NCBI RefSeq assembly: GCF_024399475.1
Contig: NZ_CP101620.1
Coordinates: forward strand, 637,608 to 701,607
Source of the DNA: Allocoprobacillus halotolerans
Lineage (GTDB): Bacteria > Bacillota_I > Bacilli_A > Erysipelotrichales > Coprobacillaceae
Direction: 5' to 3'
DNA length: 64,000 nt
The translations under genes and the position numbers were made by a program. Positions 29,433-39,289 of the stretch are shown here, one piece after another (the stretch's first letter is position 1; every line of letters begins with the position of its first letter). The notes beneath the pieces were generated by a model. The model was not told where the DNA came from. It made no database searches and saw nothing but the letters and a program-made list of their open reading frames with translations.

Positions 29433-30605
29433 ATGATTGACAAAACTCAAATTGTCAAAAAGAATAAAATTATTTTTTATTTGACATATGCCATTTTATT
29501 AGCTTTTATTGTTTTTAATTATGAAACAGTCTTTGCGATGTTGAGTGATATCCTTTCTCTAGCAACACCGTTTTATATTGCGATTATTATTGCATTTATT
29601 TTAAATATACCAATGCGTAAGATTGAGCATTTTTATGGTAAAAAGATAAAAAGGAAAGGATTAAAACGTGGTTTAAGTATTGCGACTACTTTGATTTTAG
29701 CTGTTATCCTCATCATTTTATTTTCATCGTTTATTATTCCTAGACTTGGTGAAAGTATTGCTTTAATTATTACAAATATTTTTAATTATGCGAATCGTCT
29801 TGTGACAATGGTTAATGATGCTTTGGCACATTTCAAAATTAATTATGCGATTAATTATGATTCCATTCAAGAAACTTTAACAGGTCTTGATTTAAATCAT
29901 TTGCTTTCTCAAAGTGGTAATATTTTAGGAAATGCTGGAATAAACTTAATTTTTCAATCTTTTGGTATTTTTAGTGTTTTTATTAATACAATTACTTCCT
30001 TTATTATGGCTATTTACTTATTGGCTAATAAGGAAACACATTTAAGACAATTAAAGAAAGTTGTCACTTTCTTATTTGGATATTATCGTTCTTTAGTCAT
30101 CTTTGATATCGGTGCTGAAGCAAACCATTATTTCAATGGCTTTGTTTCTGGACAATTATTAGAAAGTTGTATTTTAATGTTCTTGATGTATGTAGGCTTT
30201 AGATTGACTGGCTTACCTTTCCCAGAATTGATTGCTTTCATTATTGGTATTGCTAGTTTAATTCCAATGTTTGGTGGTTATTTTGGTTTTGCAGTTGGCT
30301 TTATTCTTGTTTTAGCTGTTAATTCTGCACAAGCTATTGTCTTTACTATCTGTTTTGTATTTATCCAACAATTTGAAGCCAATCTGATTTATCCTCGTGT
30401 CGTAGGTGGTGCTGTTGGTATTTCTGGTTTATATGTTTTACTTTCATTAGTTATTTTTGGAAATCTCTTTGGTTTCTTTGGATTATTGATAGCTGTGCCA
30501 AGTATGGCATTGATTTATGCAGTAGGCAGCCGTGTTGTTAATATTTCTTTATATCGTAATCATATTGAAATTACGGATAAAACAATTAAAAAATTTGATA
30601 AATAA
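29433..30605 (+). CDS. AI-2E family transporter (PerM/TqsA superfamily)
   Basis: This 390-residue membrane protein has about eight hydrophobic segments in the order of the AI-2E family, with a soluble region between the third and fourth. FPELIAFIIGIASLIPMFGG and FIQQFEANLIYPRVVGGAVG are the conserved C-terminal blocks. The ATG at 29433 follows GAAGGTG; an in-frame upstream ATG lacks a site and overlaps the divergent gene. Members export AI-2 or act as Na+/H+ antiporters, so substrate is uncertain. It ends in a shared terminator. Confidence 0.88.
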   Translation: MIDKTQIVKKNKIIFYLTYAILLAFIVFNYETVFAMLSDILSLATPFYIAIIIAFILNIPMRKIEHFYGKKIKRKGLKRGLSIATTLILAVILIILFSSFIIPRLGESIALIITNIFNYANRLVTMVNDALAHFKINYAINYDSIQETLTGLDLNHLLSQSGNILGNAGINLIFQSFGIFSVFINTITSFIMAIYLLANKETHLRQLKKVVTFLFGYYRSLVIFDIGAEANHYFNGFVSGQLLESCILMFLMYVGFRLTGLPFPELIAFIIGIASLIPMFGGYFGFAVGFILVLAVNSAQAIVFTICFVFIQQFEANLIYPRVVGGAVGISGLYVLLSLVIFGNLFGFFGLLIAVPSMALIYAVGSRVVNISLYRNHIEITDKTIKKFDK

Positions 30606-30628
30606 AAACGGACGCAAAGTCCGTTTTT
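30604..30628. terminator. Bidirectional terminator between convergent genes
   Basis: AAAAACGGAC, a GCAAA loop and GTCCGTTTTT form a perfect stem with T runs on both strands. Confidence 0.9.
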
Positions 30629-31360
30629 ATTTCATCCAAGATTCTATGATTTTTCTAACTGAACGATTCATTTCCTGACGAAAATCAGAATAAAATTTCC
30701 TTTTTGCAAAAGCTTGAATATAATTTTCTATCTGTTCTTCATTTTTTCCAGTATGATTCATAAACATTTGCTTTGTTTCATCCATTGTACGATGATGATA
30801 AGTATTCACACTGACAATATCTTCTAAAGCAAATCGTTTTGGCTTTTGACGTTCTTGTTGTTGTGTTGTTGGTTTACCAAAAACAACAAGTGTCGCAGGA
30901 ATAGCATACTTTGGTAAATCAAAAAGTTTTTGATGAATCTCAAAGTTTTCTAAAATATCCCCAATATAACAAGAACCTATGCCTAGTGACCAAGCAGCTG
31001 TCACAGCGTTTTGTGCTGCAATCATGCTGTCTTCCAATGCTAATATCAAATCAGATTCTTCTAGTTTTGGCACATCATCATAATAATGTTCATACATATC
31101 ATACCATTTTTGGTAATCAGCTAAAAAAGGAGTACCAATGGTGCCTGACTGATAAAAGGTTGATGATCACAAGTGATGGCGAGTTGATCTTTGATTGCCT
31201 GATCTTGAATTTCAATAACAGAATAAAGTGCCATATTGCCAGCTGTTGGTGCTTGCATAGCGGCTTTTAATATCATTTCTTTTTCTTCTAAAGTGATTTT
31301 ATCTTCACGATAAGCACGAACAGATTTTCTTTCAAAAAGTTCTTTAATAACTTGATTCAT
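30627..31360 (-). pseudogene. Nitroreductase-family FMN oxidoreductase, one frameshift
   Basis: The N-terminal frame (31121-31360) reads ELFERKSVRAYREDKITLEE and ALYSVIEIQDQ, the FMN-binding R-x-S-x-R motif. The second (30627-31097) has AQNAVTAAWSLGIGSCYIGD and FGKPTTQQQERQKPKRF, typical of NfsA/FRP-like members. Adding one T to the T6 run near 31124 restores LLFLADYQKWYDMYEHYY and about 244 residues. It would reduce nitro or flavin substrates with NAD(P)H. The frameshift is in a homopolymer. Confidence 0.85.
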
Positions 31361-31452
31361 TTTTTTGACTCCTCCTATGATTTGATTATATCATAATCAT
31401 GGATTATTTGCATAATTCCATGTATAATAATAAAGAAAGTGAGGGAAGACTA

Positions 31453-32676
31453 ATGAATATAGAAGAAAGATTTTTAAAATATATCAGCTTTGATACACAA
31501 TCTGATCCACAATCTTCTTCAACACCTTCTTCAATGAAACAACTTGAATTAGGTAAGTATCTTGTTGAAGAAATGAAAAAGATTGGTATTGAAAATGCTC
31601 GTTTAGATCAAAGTGGTATTGTCTATGGAACGATTCCAGCCTCTTGTCAGGATGATGGTCCTGTCATTGGCTTTGTCGCTCATATGGATACTTCACCAGA
31701 TGCTTCAGGTCAAAATGTCAAACCACAAATCATTAGAGATTATCAAGGTGATACGATTGTTTTAAATCAAGATCAAGATTTATATCTTGATCCACATGAG
31801 TTTCCTGAATTACTGAATGTCATTCATCATGATTTAATTACAACTGATGGAACAACATTACTTGGAGCTGATGATAAAGCCGGTGTCGCTATTATTATGA
31901 GTATGGCTGAATATCTCTATCAACACCCTGAATTCAAACATAATGATATTCAGATTGCTTTTACACCTGATGAAGAAGTCGGTAGAGGAACTGAAAACTT
32001 TGATGTCAAAGGTTTCCATGCTGATTATGCCTATACGATTGATGGTGGCAATATTGCTGAAATTGAATATGAAAACTTTAATGCTTTTAGTGCTATTGTG
32101 GAAGTCACAGGAAAAAGCATTCATCCTGGCAGTGCGAAAAATGCAATGATTAACTCTATCCACATTGCTCAAGAATTTGATGCGATGTTGCCAGTGCATG
32201 CAAGGCCTGAATATACTGAAGGCTATGAAGGATTCAATCACTTGCATGATATTCACGGAAATTGTGAAAAAACAGTGATGGAATATATTATTAGAAATCA
32301 TGATTTGTCACTAGCAAAAAAACAATGTCAAGATTTTGAAAATATAGCTGCTTTTTTAAATCAAAAATATGGTTATCAAATAGTTAAAGTAACTATCGAA
32401 CAAAGTTATTTAAATATGCGTGAACATATTGAACAACATATGTATATTGTCGATAATGCCATGTCTGCCATGAAAGCTTGTGGGGTTGAACCTTATGCTG
32501 TACCTATTCGTGGTGGAACTGATGGTGCGAATCTTACATATATGGGACTTCCTTGTCCAAATCTTGGTACTGGTGGATATAATTTCCATGGGCCTTTTGA
32601 ATATGTTTCTCTAACGATGATGAAAAAACAAGTTGAAGTTTTATTAAAAATAATTGAAAGAAATGAGGTTATGTAA
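31453..32676 (+). CDS. pepT: Peptidase T (tripeptide aminopeptidase, M20B)
   Basis: This 407-residue zinc enzyme cuts the N-terminal residue from tripeptides. Metal and catalytic blocks are visible: AHMDTSPDASG, TLLGADDKAGVAI, FTPDEEVGRGTENFD, YTIDGGNIAE and NLGTGGYNFHGPFEYV. The ATG at 31453 follows GAGGGAAG; an upstream in-frame ATG lacks a site. The M18 peptidase gene starts directly after its stop codon, so the two probably share an mRNA that recycles peptides, fitting the two Opp uptake systems nearby. Confidence 0.96.
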   Translation: MNIEERFLKYISFDTQSDPQSSSTPSSMKQLELGKYLVEEMKKIGIENARLDQSGIVYGTIPASCQDDGPVIGFVAHMDTSPDASGQNVKPQIIRDYQGDTIVLNQDQDLYLDPHEFPELLNVIHHDLITTDGTTLLGADDKAGVAIIMSMAEYLYQHPEFKHNDIQIAFTPDEEVGRGTENFDVKGFHADYAYTIDGGNIAEIEYENFNAFSAIVEVTGKSIHPGSAKNAMINSIHIAQEFDAMLPVHARPEYTEGYEGFNHLHDIHGNCEKTVMEYIIRNHDLSLAKKQCQDFENIAAFLNQKYGYQIVKVTIEQSYLNMREHIEQHMYIVDNAMSAMKACGVEPYAVPIRGGTDGANLTYMGLPCPNLGTGGYNFHGPFEYVSLTMMKKQVEVLLKIIERNEVM

Positions 32677-34047
32677 ATGTACGCAAAAAATGCTTGGAAT
32701 AAATATGAAAATAATCAATATAAAGATGTCATGGATTTTAATGAAGGATATAAATCATTTTTAACATCAGGAAAAACAGAAAGAGCTTGTGTTAAAGAAT
32801 CAGTGGAACTTGCAAAAGCTGCTGGTTTTCAAGATATTCAAAGTTTTCAAAGCTTAAAAGCCGGTGATAAATTCTATGTTGTGAATAAAGATAAAAATTT
32901 AGCTTTATTTATTATGGGGGAAAAACCTGTGATTGAAGGAATGAGAATTTTAGGTGCTCATATTGATTCTCCTCGTTTAGATTTAAAACAAAATCCTCTT
33001 TATGAAAGTGATGGTTTTGCTTTATTAGATACACATTACTATGGTGGTGTCAAAAAATATCAATGGGTAACACTTCCTTTATCATTATATGGTGTTGTGA
33101 TTAAAAAAGATGGTACACAGGTTGATGTTGTGATTGGTGAAGATGAAAATGATCCTGTTGTAGGTATTACTGATTTATTAATTCATTTATCTGCTGATCA
33201 ATTACAAAAAACGGCTGCTAAAGTTATTGAAGGTGAAAACTTAGATATCACTTTAGGAAGTATTCCTTTAAAAGATAGTGAAAAAGATGCTGTTAAAGCA
33301 AATGTTTTAAAACTTTTAAAAGATAAATATGATATTGAAGAAGAAGATTTCTTAAGTGCTGAAATCGAAGTTGTACCTAGTGGTCCAGCCAGAGATTATG
33401 GTTTAGATAGAAGTATGGTAATGGGATATGGACATGATGATCGTGTTTGTGCTTACACTTCATTAAAAGCAATTCTAGATATCCAAGAAATTCCTCAATA
33501 TACATCTTGTTGTATTTTAGTTGATAAAGAAGAAATTGGTAGTGTAGGAGCAACTGGTGCTCAATCTTTATTCTTTGAAAATACAATTGCTGAAATTTTA
33601 CATCTTTGTGGTGATGATAAATTCTTATCTGTTAGAAAAGCCCTTGCCAATTCAATGATGTTATCAAGTGATGTCAGTGCTGGTTTTGATCCACTTTATA
33701 AAGAAGTGAATGATCCTAAAAATGCGGCTTATCTAGGTAAAGGTATTGTTTTCAATAAGTATACTGGCGCTCGTGGAAAAAGTGGCAGCAATGATGCGAA
33801 TCCTGAATATTTTGCAAAAATTAGAAATGTAATGGATCAAGCTGGTGTTCATTTCCAGACAGCTGAACTTGGTAAAGTTGATCAAGGTGGCGGAGGTACA
33901 ATTGCCTACATCTTAGGAAATTATGATATGAATGTCATTGATGCTGGTATTGCGGTATTAAACATGCATGCGCCTTGGGAAATTGTTTCTAAAGTAGATG
34001 TTTATGAAGCTTATTTAGCATATCAACAATTCTTAATTCAAATGTAA
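32677..34047 (+). CDS. M18-family aminopeptidase
   Basis: This 456-residue zinc peptidase has ILGAHIDSPRLDLKQNPLY, MGYGHDDRVCAYTSLKAI, VDKEEIGSVGATGAQ, MLSSDVSAGFDPLYKEV and the C-terminal His in NMHAPWEIVSK, the complete M18 ligand set. The family removes N-terminal residues, often Asp or Glu, and forms large tetrahedral dodecamers. Its ATG follows the pepT TAA without a gap and uses GAGG in the pepT end as ribosome site. Residues 200-230 are a variable insertion. Specificity is not certain from sequence. Confidence 0.93.
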   Translation: MYAKNAWNKYENNQYKDVMDFNEGYKSFLTSGKTERACVKESVELAKAAGFQDIQSFQSLKAGDKFYVVNKDKNLALFIMGEKPVIEGMRILGAHIDSPRLDLKQNPLYESDGFALLDTHYYGGVKKYQWVTLPLSLYGVVIKKDGTQVDVVIGEDENDPVVGITDLLIHLSADQLQKTAAKVIEGENLDITLGSIPLKDSEKDAVKANVLKLLKDKYDIEEEDFLSAEIEVVPSGPARDYGLDRSMVMGYGHDDRVCAYTSLKAILDIQEIPQYTSCCILVDKEEIGSVGATGAQSLFFENTIAEILHLCGDDKFLSVRKALANSMMLSSDVSAGFDPLYKEVNDPKNAAYLGKGIVFNKYTGARGKSGSNDANPEYFAKIRNVMDQAGVHFQTAELGKVDQGGGGTIAYILGNYDMNVIDAGIAVLNMHAPWEIVSKVDVYEAYLAYQQFLIQM

Positions 34048-34069
34048 AAGCTCTTAGGAGCTTTTTTCT
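34046..34069 (+). terminator. Terminator after the peptidase pair
   Basis: AAAAGCTC, loop TTAG, GAGCTTTT, then a T run; the stem starts within the stop codon. Confidence 0.85.
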
Positions 34070-34127
34070 TACATAGACAATAGCATCTGTCTTTGATATA
34101 ATAACCACATTAAGGAGGTCTTTACTT

Positions 34128-35182
34128 ATGAAATGTATGATTATGAATTATAAACCTTATGAATATGAATTATTACAAAATAAACTTGATAAATTAGGTA
34201 AAGCTGGTTATATTACAAACGATTTAACTTTACTGACTTTTTTTAAGAAAGTAAAAAAAACAGTTTACTACCATATAGATTTTTATTCGCCTAATGGAAA
34301 AAATGCAGAAGAGAAAAAATTGATGAATCTTTATTCATTGAACATTATACAAATAATGGACTAAAAAATATTTATAAGAAACATAATATGTATGTTTTTT
34401 CATCCTATAAAAAATATAACAAATCTATTGATTGGAATGTTAAACAAAATATTATACCACACTCTTTTAGACTTTTATCACTCGGTTTATGTTTTATTTC
34501 AATTGTTATTATATCTATGTTGATGTATTCTTCTTTACAAGGAAGCTATGATAAATTTATGAGTTATGGTATAACCATTGCGTATATTGGTGTTATTATT
34601 TTACTTATTAGTTCAGCTTTTAGAAATTATCTTAATTTTTATGGAATGACTTCCTTTCATTCAAAAATAAAAAAAATGACACCTCACTTCCAAACAAAAA
34701 AAACATCTTCACTTAGGAAGATATATTTTTCTATTTTATCAATTTCACTTATATTTATATGTAGTGGATTAATTGAAGATACTTTTAATCCAAAACAATT
34801 CACATCACTAGACCATCCATTCATCACTTTACAAGATTTAGGTATTAATCAAAAAAGTGAATTATCAACACAAAAATACTCAGGTTTTGTGGTTCCTCAT
34901 TCATATATTTCCTTAGAGGAAACAGAGAATGATGCTCTTTATATCAAAGAATATCAACTTTCATCTCACCAAAATGCCATTAATCTTTTTAATGAATTCA
35001 AAATAACACCGTCTAAATACGGAGCAAATAAAATAGATGAAAATAATAATATGATTTTGGGATATTATAATCAGGATATTGTCTCTATAGTTATCTTAAA
35101 AAACAAATCTGTTATTATGATTATTCCTTCATTTACTCTTAATTCTGAAAATATAACTAAAATTGTTGATTTCTATAAATAA
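34128..35182 (+). pseudogene. DUF2812-like membrane protein, one frameshift
   Basis: The first frame (34128-34364) has the small N-terminal domain seen in DUF2812 proteins (LLQNKLDKLGKAGYITND, then YYHIDFYSP). The second (34388-35182) has membrane segments at about its residues 30-50, 60-78 and 110-128, followed by an extracytoplasmic domain of about 130 residues. Adding one A to the A6 run near 34314 joins them as EKIDESLFIEHYTNNGLKN, about 351 residues. The family is often regulated by PadR repressors, but none is adjacent. Function unknown. AAGGAGG precedes the ATG. Confidence 0.65.
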
Positions 35183-35219
35183 TATATAGCCTAACATTTT
35201 TTATTCTATACATAAAATT

Positions 35220-35263
35220 AAAGGTTTCAAATTCTCATCATTTCATGAAAATTTGAAACCTTT
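35220..35263. terminator. Bidirectional terminator between the DUF2812 gene and the first opp operon
   Basis: Perfect 13-bp arms AAAGGTTTCAAAT and ATTTGAAACCTTT enclose an 18-base loop. Confidence 0.8.
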
Positions 35264-35275
35264 ATATTTATCAAA

Positions 35276-36240
35276 CTATTTTATTCTTGGATGATGACAT
35301 GCCACAAAATGTCCTTTTTGAACTTCTTTTAATTCTGGCTTATTATTATGGCACTCTTCTGTAGCATAACGACATCTACCAGCAAATGGACATCCTTGTG
35401 GAAGGTTAATTGGAGAAGGAACATCACCTTCCAAAATAATACGTTTTTTTCTTTTTCCAATTTTGGATCAGGAATAGGAACAGCTGATAACAAAGCTTCT
35501 GAATATGGATGCAACGCTTGATGATAAACTTCATCACTATCCCCTAATTCAACTAAATGCCCTAAATACATAACAGCTATTCTATCTGAAATATATCTTA
35601 CAATGTCTAAATCATGAGCTATAAATAAATATGTTAATCCTAATTTTTTCTGTAAATCAATTAATAGATTTATGATTTGTGATTGAATGGAAACATCCAA
35701 TGCTGAAATTGGTTCATCACAAACCAAAAATTCTGGATTAATTGCTAATGCACGTGCTATTCCAATACGTTGTCTTTGTCCTCCTGAAAATTCATGAGGA
35801 AAACGATTAGCATGTTCTTTATTCAAACCTACTAACTCTAATAACTCATGTACTTTTTTTGTTCTCTCTTCAGAAGTATACATGTTATGAACTTCCATAC
35901 CTTCAGCAATAATACTACCAACAGTCATACGTGGATTTAATGAAGCATATGGATCCTGAAATATCATTTGAGCTTTTTTAGCATAATGATAACGATCTTT
36001 AGCATTCTTAATATTCAATTCTTTACCATCATAAATAATTTTTCCAGTTGTTGGTTGATATACCCCCATAACAACACGACCCAAAGTAGATTTCCCACAT
36101 CCTGATTCACCAACTAGACCAACAGTTTCACCTTTATGAATCGTTAAATTAATATGATTAACAGCCTTTAAAATTCCACCACTAACTTTAAAACTTTTGG
36201 ATAAATCATGAAGTTCGACTAATGTTTCTCTATCTGCCAT
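35276..36240 (-). pseudogene. oppF: Oligopeptide ABC transporter ATP-binding protein OppF, C-terminal frameshift
   Basis: Walker A (GLVGESGCGKSTLG), Q loop (IFQDPYASLNPR), signature (SGGQRQRIGIARAL) and Walker B (LVCDEPISALD) are all intact. Near residue 270 an A7 run appears to lack one A, and the frame ends early. Restored, it reads [20 protein letters not shown] and VACHHPRIK to a stop at 35276, about 320 residues, the usual OppF cysteine tail. The nucleotide-binding core is unaffected, so the short product might still bind ATP. It is the last gene of the first opp operon. Confidence 0.9.
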
Positions 36241-37244
36241 TATTCTTTATCCTCCTTTAAATGAGATGGGCAATCTTTATGCAATAGCCAACAAGATGAA
36301 GCATGTCCGTTTCCTAAATCAAAAATAGGTGGCTGCTTAGCTTTACAAATTTTCATACATTTTTCACATCGAGAAGCAAATGCACAACCGACTGGTGGTT
36401 TAATCAAGTCAGGCGGCGTTCCTGGAATAGAAGATAATTTATCATCTTTATTTGTATCATGTTTAGGCAAACTATTTAATAAGGCTTTTGTGTATGGGTG
36501 TGATGGTTTTTCAAAAATATCGTCTGCACTTCCAGTTTCAACAACTTTTCCAGCATACATAACTGAAATTCTATCAGCTAAAGAAGCAACGACTCCTAAA
36601 TCATGAGTAATAAGAATGATTGCCGTACCCATTTCCTTACGAATATCAGCTAATAAGTCAATAATTTGAGCTTGAATTGTAACATCCAAAGCTGTCGTAG
36701 GTTCATCGGCAATCAATAATTTTGGATTACAAGACAAAGCCATTGCAATCATTGCACGCTGACGCATTCCTCCAGAAAACTCATGAGGATATTGTTTTGC
36801 ACGTTCTTCTGCATTTGGAATTTGTACTTTCTTCAACATTTCTATAGCTTTTTGTTGGGCTGATTTTCTATCTAATTTTTGATGATGTTTAATAGCCTCA
36901 ACGATTTGTTTACCAACTGGCATCGTAGGATTTAAACAAGTCATTGGATCTTGAAATATCATACTAACTTCTTTTCCACGAATTTTTTGCATATCTTCTT
37001 CAGATGTATGAATAATATCAATACCATCTAATGTTAATTCACCAGATTTAATACGAGCTGGTGGCATAGGATTTAATTTCATTATAGTCTGTGCAGTGAC
37101 TGATTTTCCACATCCTGATTCACCAACAACAGCAAGGACTTCTCCTTCATCTACATGATATGTAACGCCTCTTACTGCTTGTACTTCACCTGCATAAGTA
37201 TCAAACGAAACGTATAAATCTTTTATATCTAAAACTCTTGCCAT
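36240..37244 (-). CDS. oppD: Oligopeptide ABC transporter ATP-binding protein OppD
   Basis: This 334-residue ATPase has Walker A AVVGESGCGKSVTAQ, Q loop MIFQDPMTCLNPTMP, signature SGGMRQRAMIAMALS and Walker B LLIADEPTTALD. The C-terminal tail retains the cysteines (VGCAFASRCEKCMKICKAKQ) seen in classical Opp/Dpp ATPases. An AAGGAGG site precedes the ATG at 37244, and its stop overlaps the oppF start (TAATG). It powers peptide import with OppF on the cytoplasmic face. Confidence 0.95.
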   Translation of the reverse strand: MARVLDIKDLYVSFDTYAGEVQAVRGVTYHVDEGEVLAVVGESGCGKSVTAQTIMKLNPMPPARIKSGELTLDGIDIIHTSEEDMQKIRGKEVSMIFQDPMTCLNPTMPVGKQIVEAIKHHQKLDRKSAQQKAIEMLKKVQIPNAEERAKQYPHEFSGGMRQRAMIAMALSCNPKLLIADEPTTALDVTIQAQIIDLLADIRKEMGTAIILITHDLGVVASLADRISVMYAGKVVETGSADDIFEKPSHPYTKALLNSLPKHDTNKDDKLSSIPGTPPDLIKPPVGCAFASRCEKCMKICKAKQPPIFDLGNGHASSCWLLHKDCPSHLKEDKE

Positions 37245-37249
37245 CTCGC

Positions 37250-38230
37250 TTACCTCCTTAATCTTGGATCAAAAGCATCTCTTAATTTATCACCAAGTAA
37301 GTTAAAGCTTAACATAGTGATACTAATAAAAAATGCAGGTATCAATAATTGATATGGATAATATCTAAAGTTTGTAATACCATCTTGGGCCAGTGTACCC
37401 CACGAAGCTAGTGGAACACGTACCCCCAAACCAATAAATGATAAGAACGCTTCATTAAAAATTGCACTTGGTATTGCTAAAGTTAAATTAACAATAATAA
37501 TCGATAAAATATTAGGAACTAAATGCTTAGCAATAATACGTGATGAAGAAACTCCCATTGTTTTTGCAGCAATAATAAATTCCTGTTCTTTTAATTGGAT
37601 GACTTGCCCTCTCACTAATCGAGCCATTCCAACCCAACCTACAGCAACTAGAGCAATGATAATAGTCATAACTCCACGTTCCATAACAAGCATCAATAAT
37701 AACACAACTAATAAATATGGGATACCATTAACTATTTCCACAATTCTCATCATCACATCATCAATTTTTCCACCAAAATATCCTGAGATACCTCCATAGA
37801 TAACTCCAATGATTCCATTAACAAGAACTGAAACAAATGCAATAGTCAATGAAATTCTTGCACCTTCCCATATACGAACAAATAAATCTCTTCCCAACGA
37901 ATCTGTTCCAAAAATATGGAAACACGTTCCATCACTATAAAACATTCCAGCATTTAAATGCTGTTTATGCATAACATTACCTGAAATTGGATAAACAAAC
38001 GGAATAATAATTGCTAATAAAGTAATTACTAATAAAACACCAATAAAAAATACCGCAATTTTATCTCTTTTCAAACGATTAAAAGCATCATTCCAATAAC
38101 TAATACTTGGTCTTCCAATTTCCATCATTTTTTCTGTATCTTGACCAACCCACTCAAATTCTGCTGCATCAATATGAGAATCTGGTGTTAGGACATTTTC
38201 TTTATTTTCTTTATTTAACATCTCTTCCAT
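37250..38230 (-). CDS. oppC: Oligopeptide ABC transporter permease OppC
   Basis: This 326-residue permease has a cytoplasmic N-terminal tail of about 50 residues, a first membrane segment (IAVFFIGVLLVITLLAIIIP), and a BPD-type permease domain with the EAA loop region QEFIIAAKTMGVSSSRII, which docks to the ATPase. FGTDSLGRDLF is typical of OppC/DppC. AAGGAG precedes the ATG at 38230. The gap to oppD is 5 bases. Confidence 0.95.
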   Translation of the reverse strand: MEEMLNKENKENVLTPDSHIDAAEFEWVGQDTEKMMEIGRPSISYWNDAFNRLKRDKIAVFFIGVLLVITLLAIIIPFVYPISGNVMHKQHLNAGMFYSDGTCFHIFGTDSLGRDLFVRIWEGARISLTIAFVSVLVNGIIGVIYGGISGYFGGKIDDVMMRIVEIVNGIPYLLVVLLLMLVMERGVMTIIIALVAVGWVGMARLVRGQVIQLKEQEFIIAAKTMGVSSSRIIAKHLVPNILSIIIVNLTLAIPSAIFNEAFLSFIGLGVRVPLASWGTLAQDGITNFRYYPYQLLIPAFFISITMLSFNLLGDKLRDAFDPRLRR

Positions 38231-38234
38231 ATTT

Positions 38235-39191
38235 CTACTCCTTTGAATCAGCTAATTTAACACGAGGGTCAACAACACCATACAAAATATCAATAACTAA
38301 AACCGATAAAATGAGGAACATACCATAGAAAATAGTCGTACCTGCAATCATAGTATAATCATTTTCTTTAATGGAAACAACAAAATATCTTCCCATTCCC
38401 GGTATAGAAAAGACTTGTTCAACGACAAATCCACCAGTTAAAATACTAGCTGCAATTGGTCCTAAAACTGTTAAAACAGGCATGCACGCATTTCTTAAAG
38501 CATGACGCCAAATAATCATTCCTTGGGACAATCCTTTTGCTTTGGCTGTCTTAATATAATCTGAATTTAATACATCTAGCATACTTGTACGCATTAGTCG
38601 AGAAATTTGGGCTAGTGGGCCTAAACTCAACGCAATAGCTGGTAATACTTTAGACAACTCAGTATTCCATCCTGTAATTGGAAATATATTTGTACCTACT
38701 GCTATATTCAATTGTAATGCTAAATAATATTGTAATAATGCTGCCACAATAAAACTAGGTACAGAAACACCAAATACAGCAACAAGCATAGCAATTGTAT
38801 CTGCTTTTTTACCACGTTTGAGTGCAGCTAAAGATCCTAAACCAATACCACCAAAAACAGCAATAATGAGAGCTCTCATTCCTAATTCAAATGAATATGG
38901 AAAAGAATCACCAATAATTTCTATAACTTCTCTACCATATTTTATTGACTGCCCAAAATCACCTTGAAAAGCATTTGTAATATAAATGAACAATTGTTGA
39001 ATAAGTGGTTTATCCAACCCATATTGCGCCTCTAATGCAGCCTTGGCAGTATCTGATATTGCCTTATCTCCAATAAATGGATCTCCTGGTATAGCATGCA
39101 TCATAAAAAATGTAATAGCAATCAATACAATAATCGTAAGAAGAGCATAAATCAAACGTTTTAAAATATATTTCGCTGTACTCTTAGACAT
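38235..39191 (-). CDS. oppB: Oligopeptide ABC transporter permease OppB
   Basis: This 318-residue permease starts YILKRLIYALLTIIVLIAIT and has the OppB block IPGDPF, then LDKPLIQQLFIYI, and the EAA loop YIKTAKAKGLSQGMIIWRHA. Six membrane segments are expected. It pairs with OppC to form the channel. It lies 98 bases downstream of oppA, and a hairpin at 39230-39267 separates the two. Confidence 0.95.
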   Translation of the reverse strand: MSKSTAKYILKRLIYALLTIIVLIAITFFMMHAIPGDPFIGDKAISDTAKAALEAQYGLDKPLIQQLFIYITNAFQGDFGQSIKYGREVIEIIGDSFPYSFELGMRALIIAVFGGIGLGSLAALKRGKKADTIAMLVAVFGVSVPSFIVAALLQYYLALQLNIAVGTNIFPITGWNTELSKVLPAIALSLGPLAQISRLMRTSMLDVLNSDYIKTAKAKGLSQGMIIWRHALRNACMPVLTVLGPIAASILTGGFVVEQVFSIPGMGRYFVVSIKENDYTMIAGTTIFYGMFLILSVLVIDILYGVVDPRVKLADSKE

Positions 39192-39229
39192 TTTTCATAC
39201 TCACTTCCTCACTATTTTTATACATTATA

Positions 39230-39267
39230 ACATAATAACATGGGACTAATTTAGCCCCATGTATTAT
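39230..39267 (-). promoter_or_regulatory. Hairpin between oppA and oppB, first operon
   Basis: On the minus strand ATAATACATGGG pairs with CCCATGTTATTAT (one bulge) around an 11-base loop. No T run follows. Such intercistronic hairpins can stabilise the oppA end of the mRNA or stop some polymerases, raising binding protein over permease. Confidence 0.55.
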
Positions 39268-39289
39268 AGTCCTTCAAAATTTTTATTTT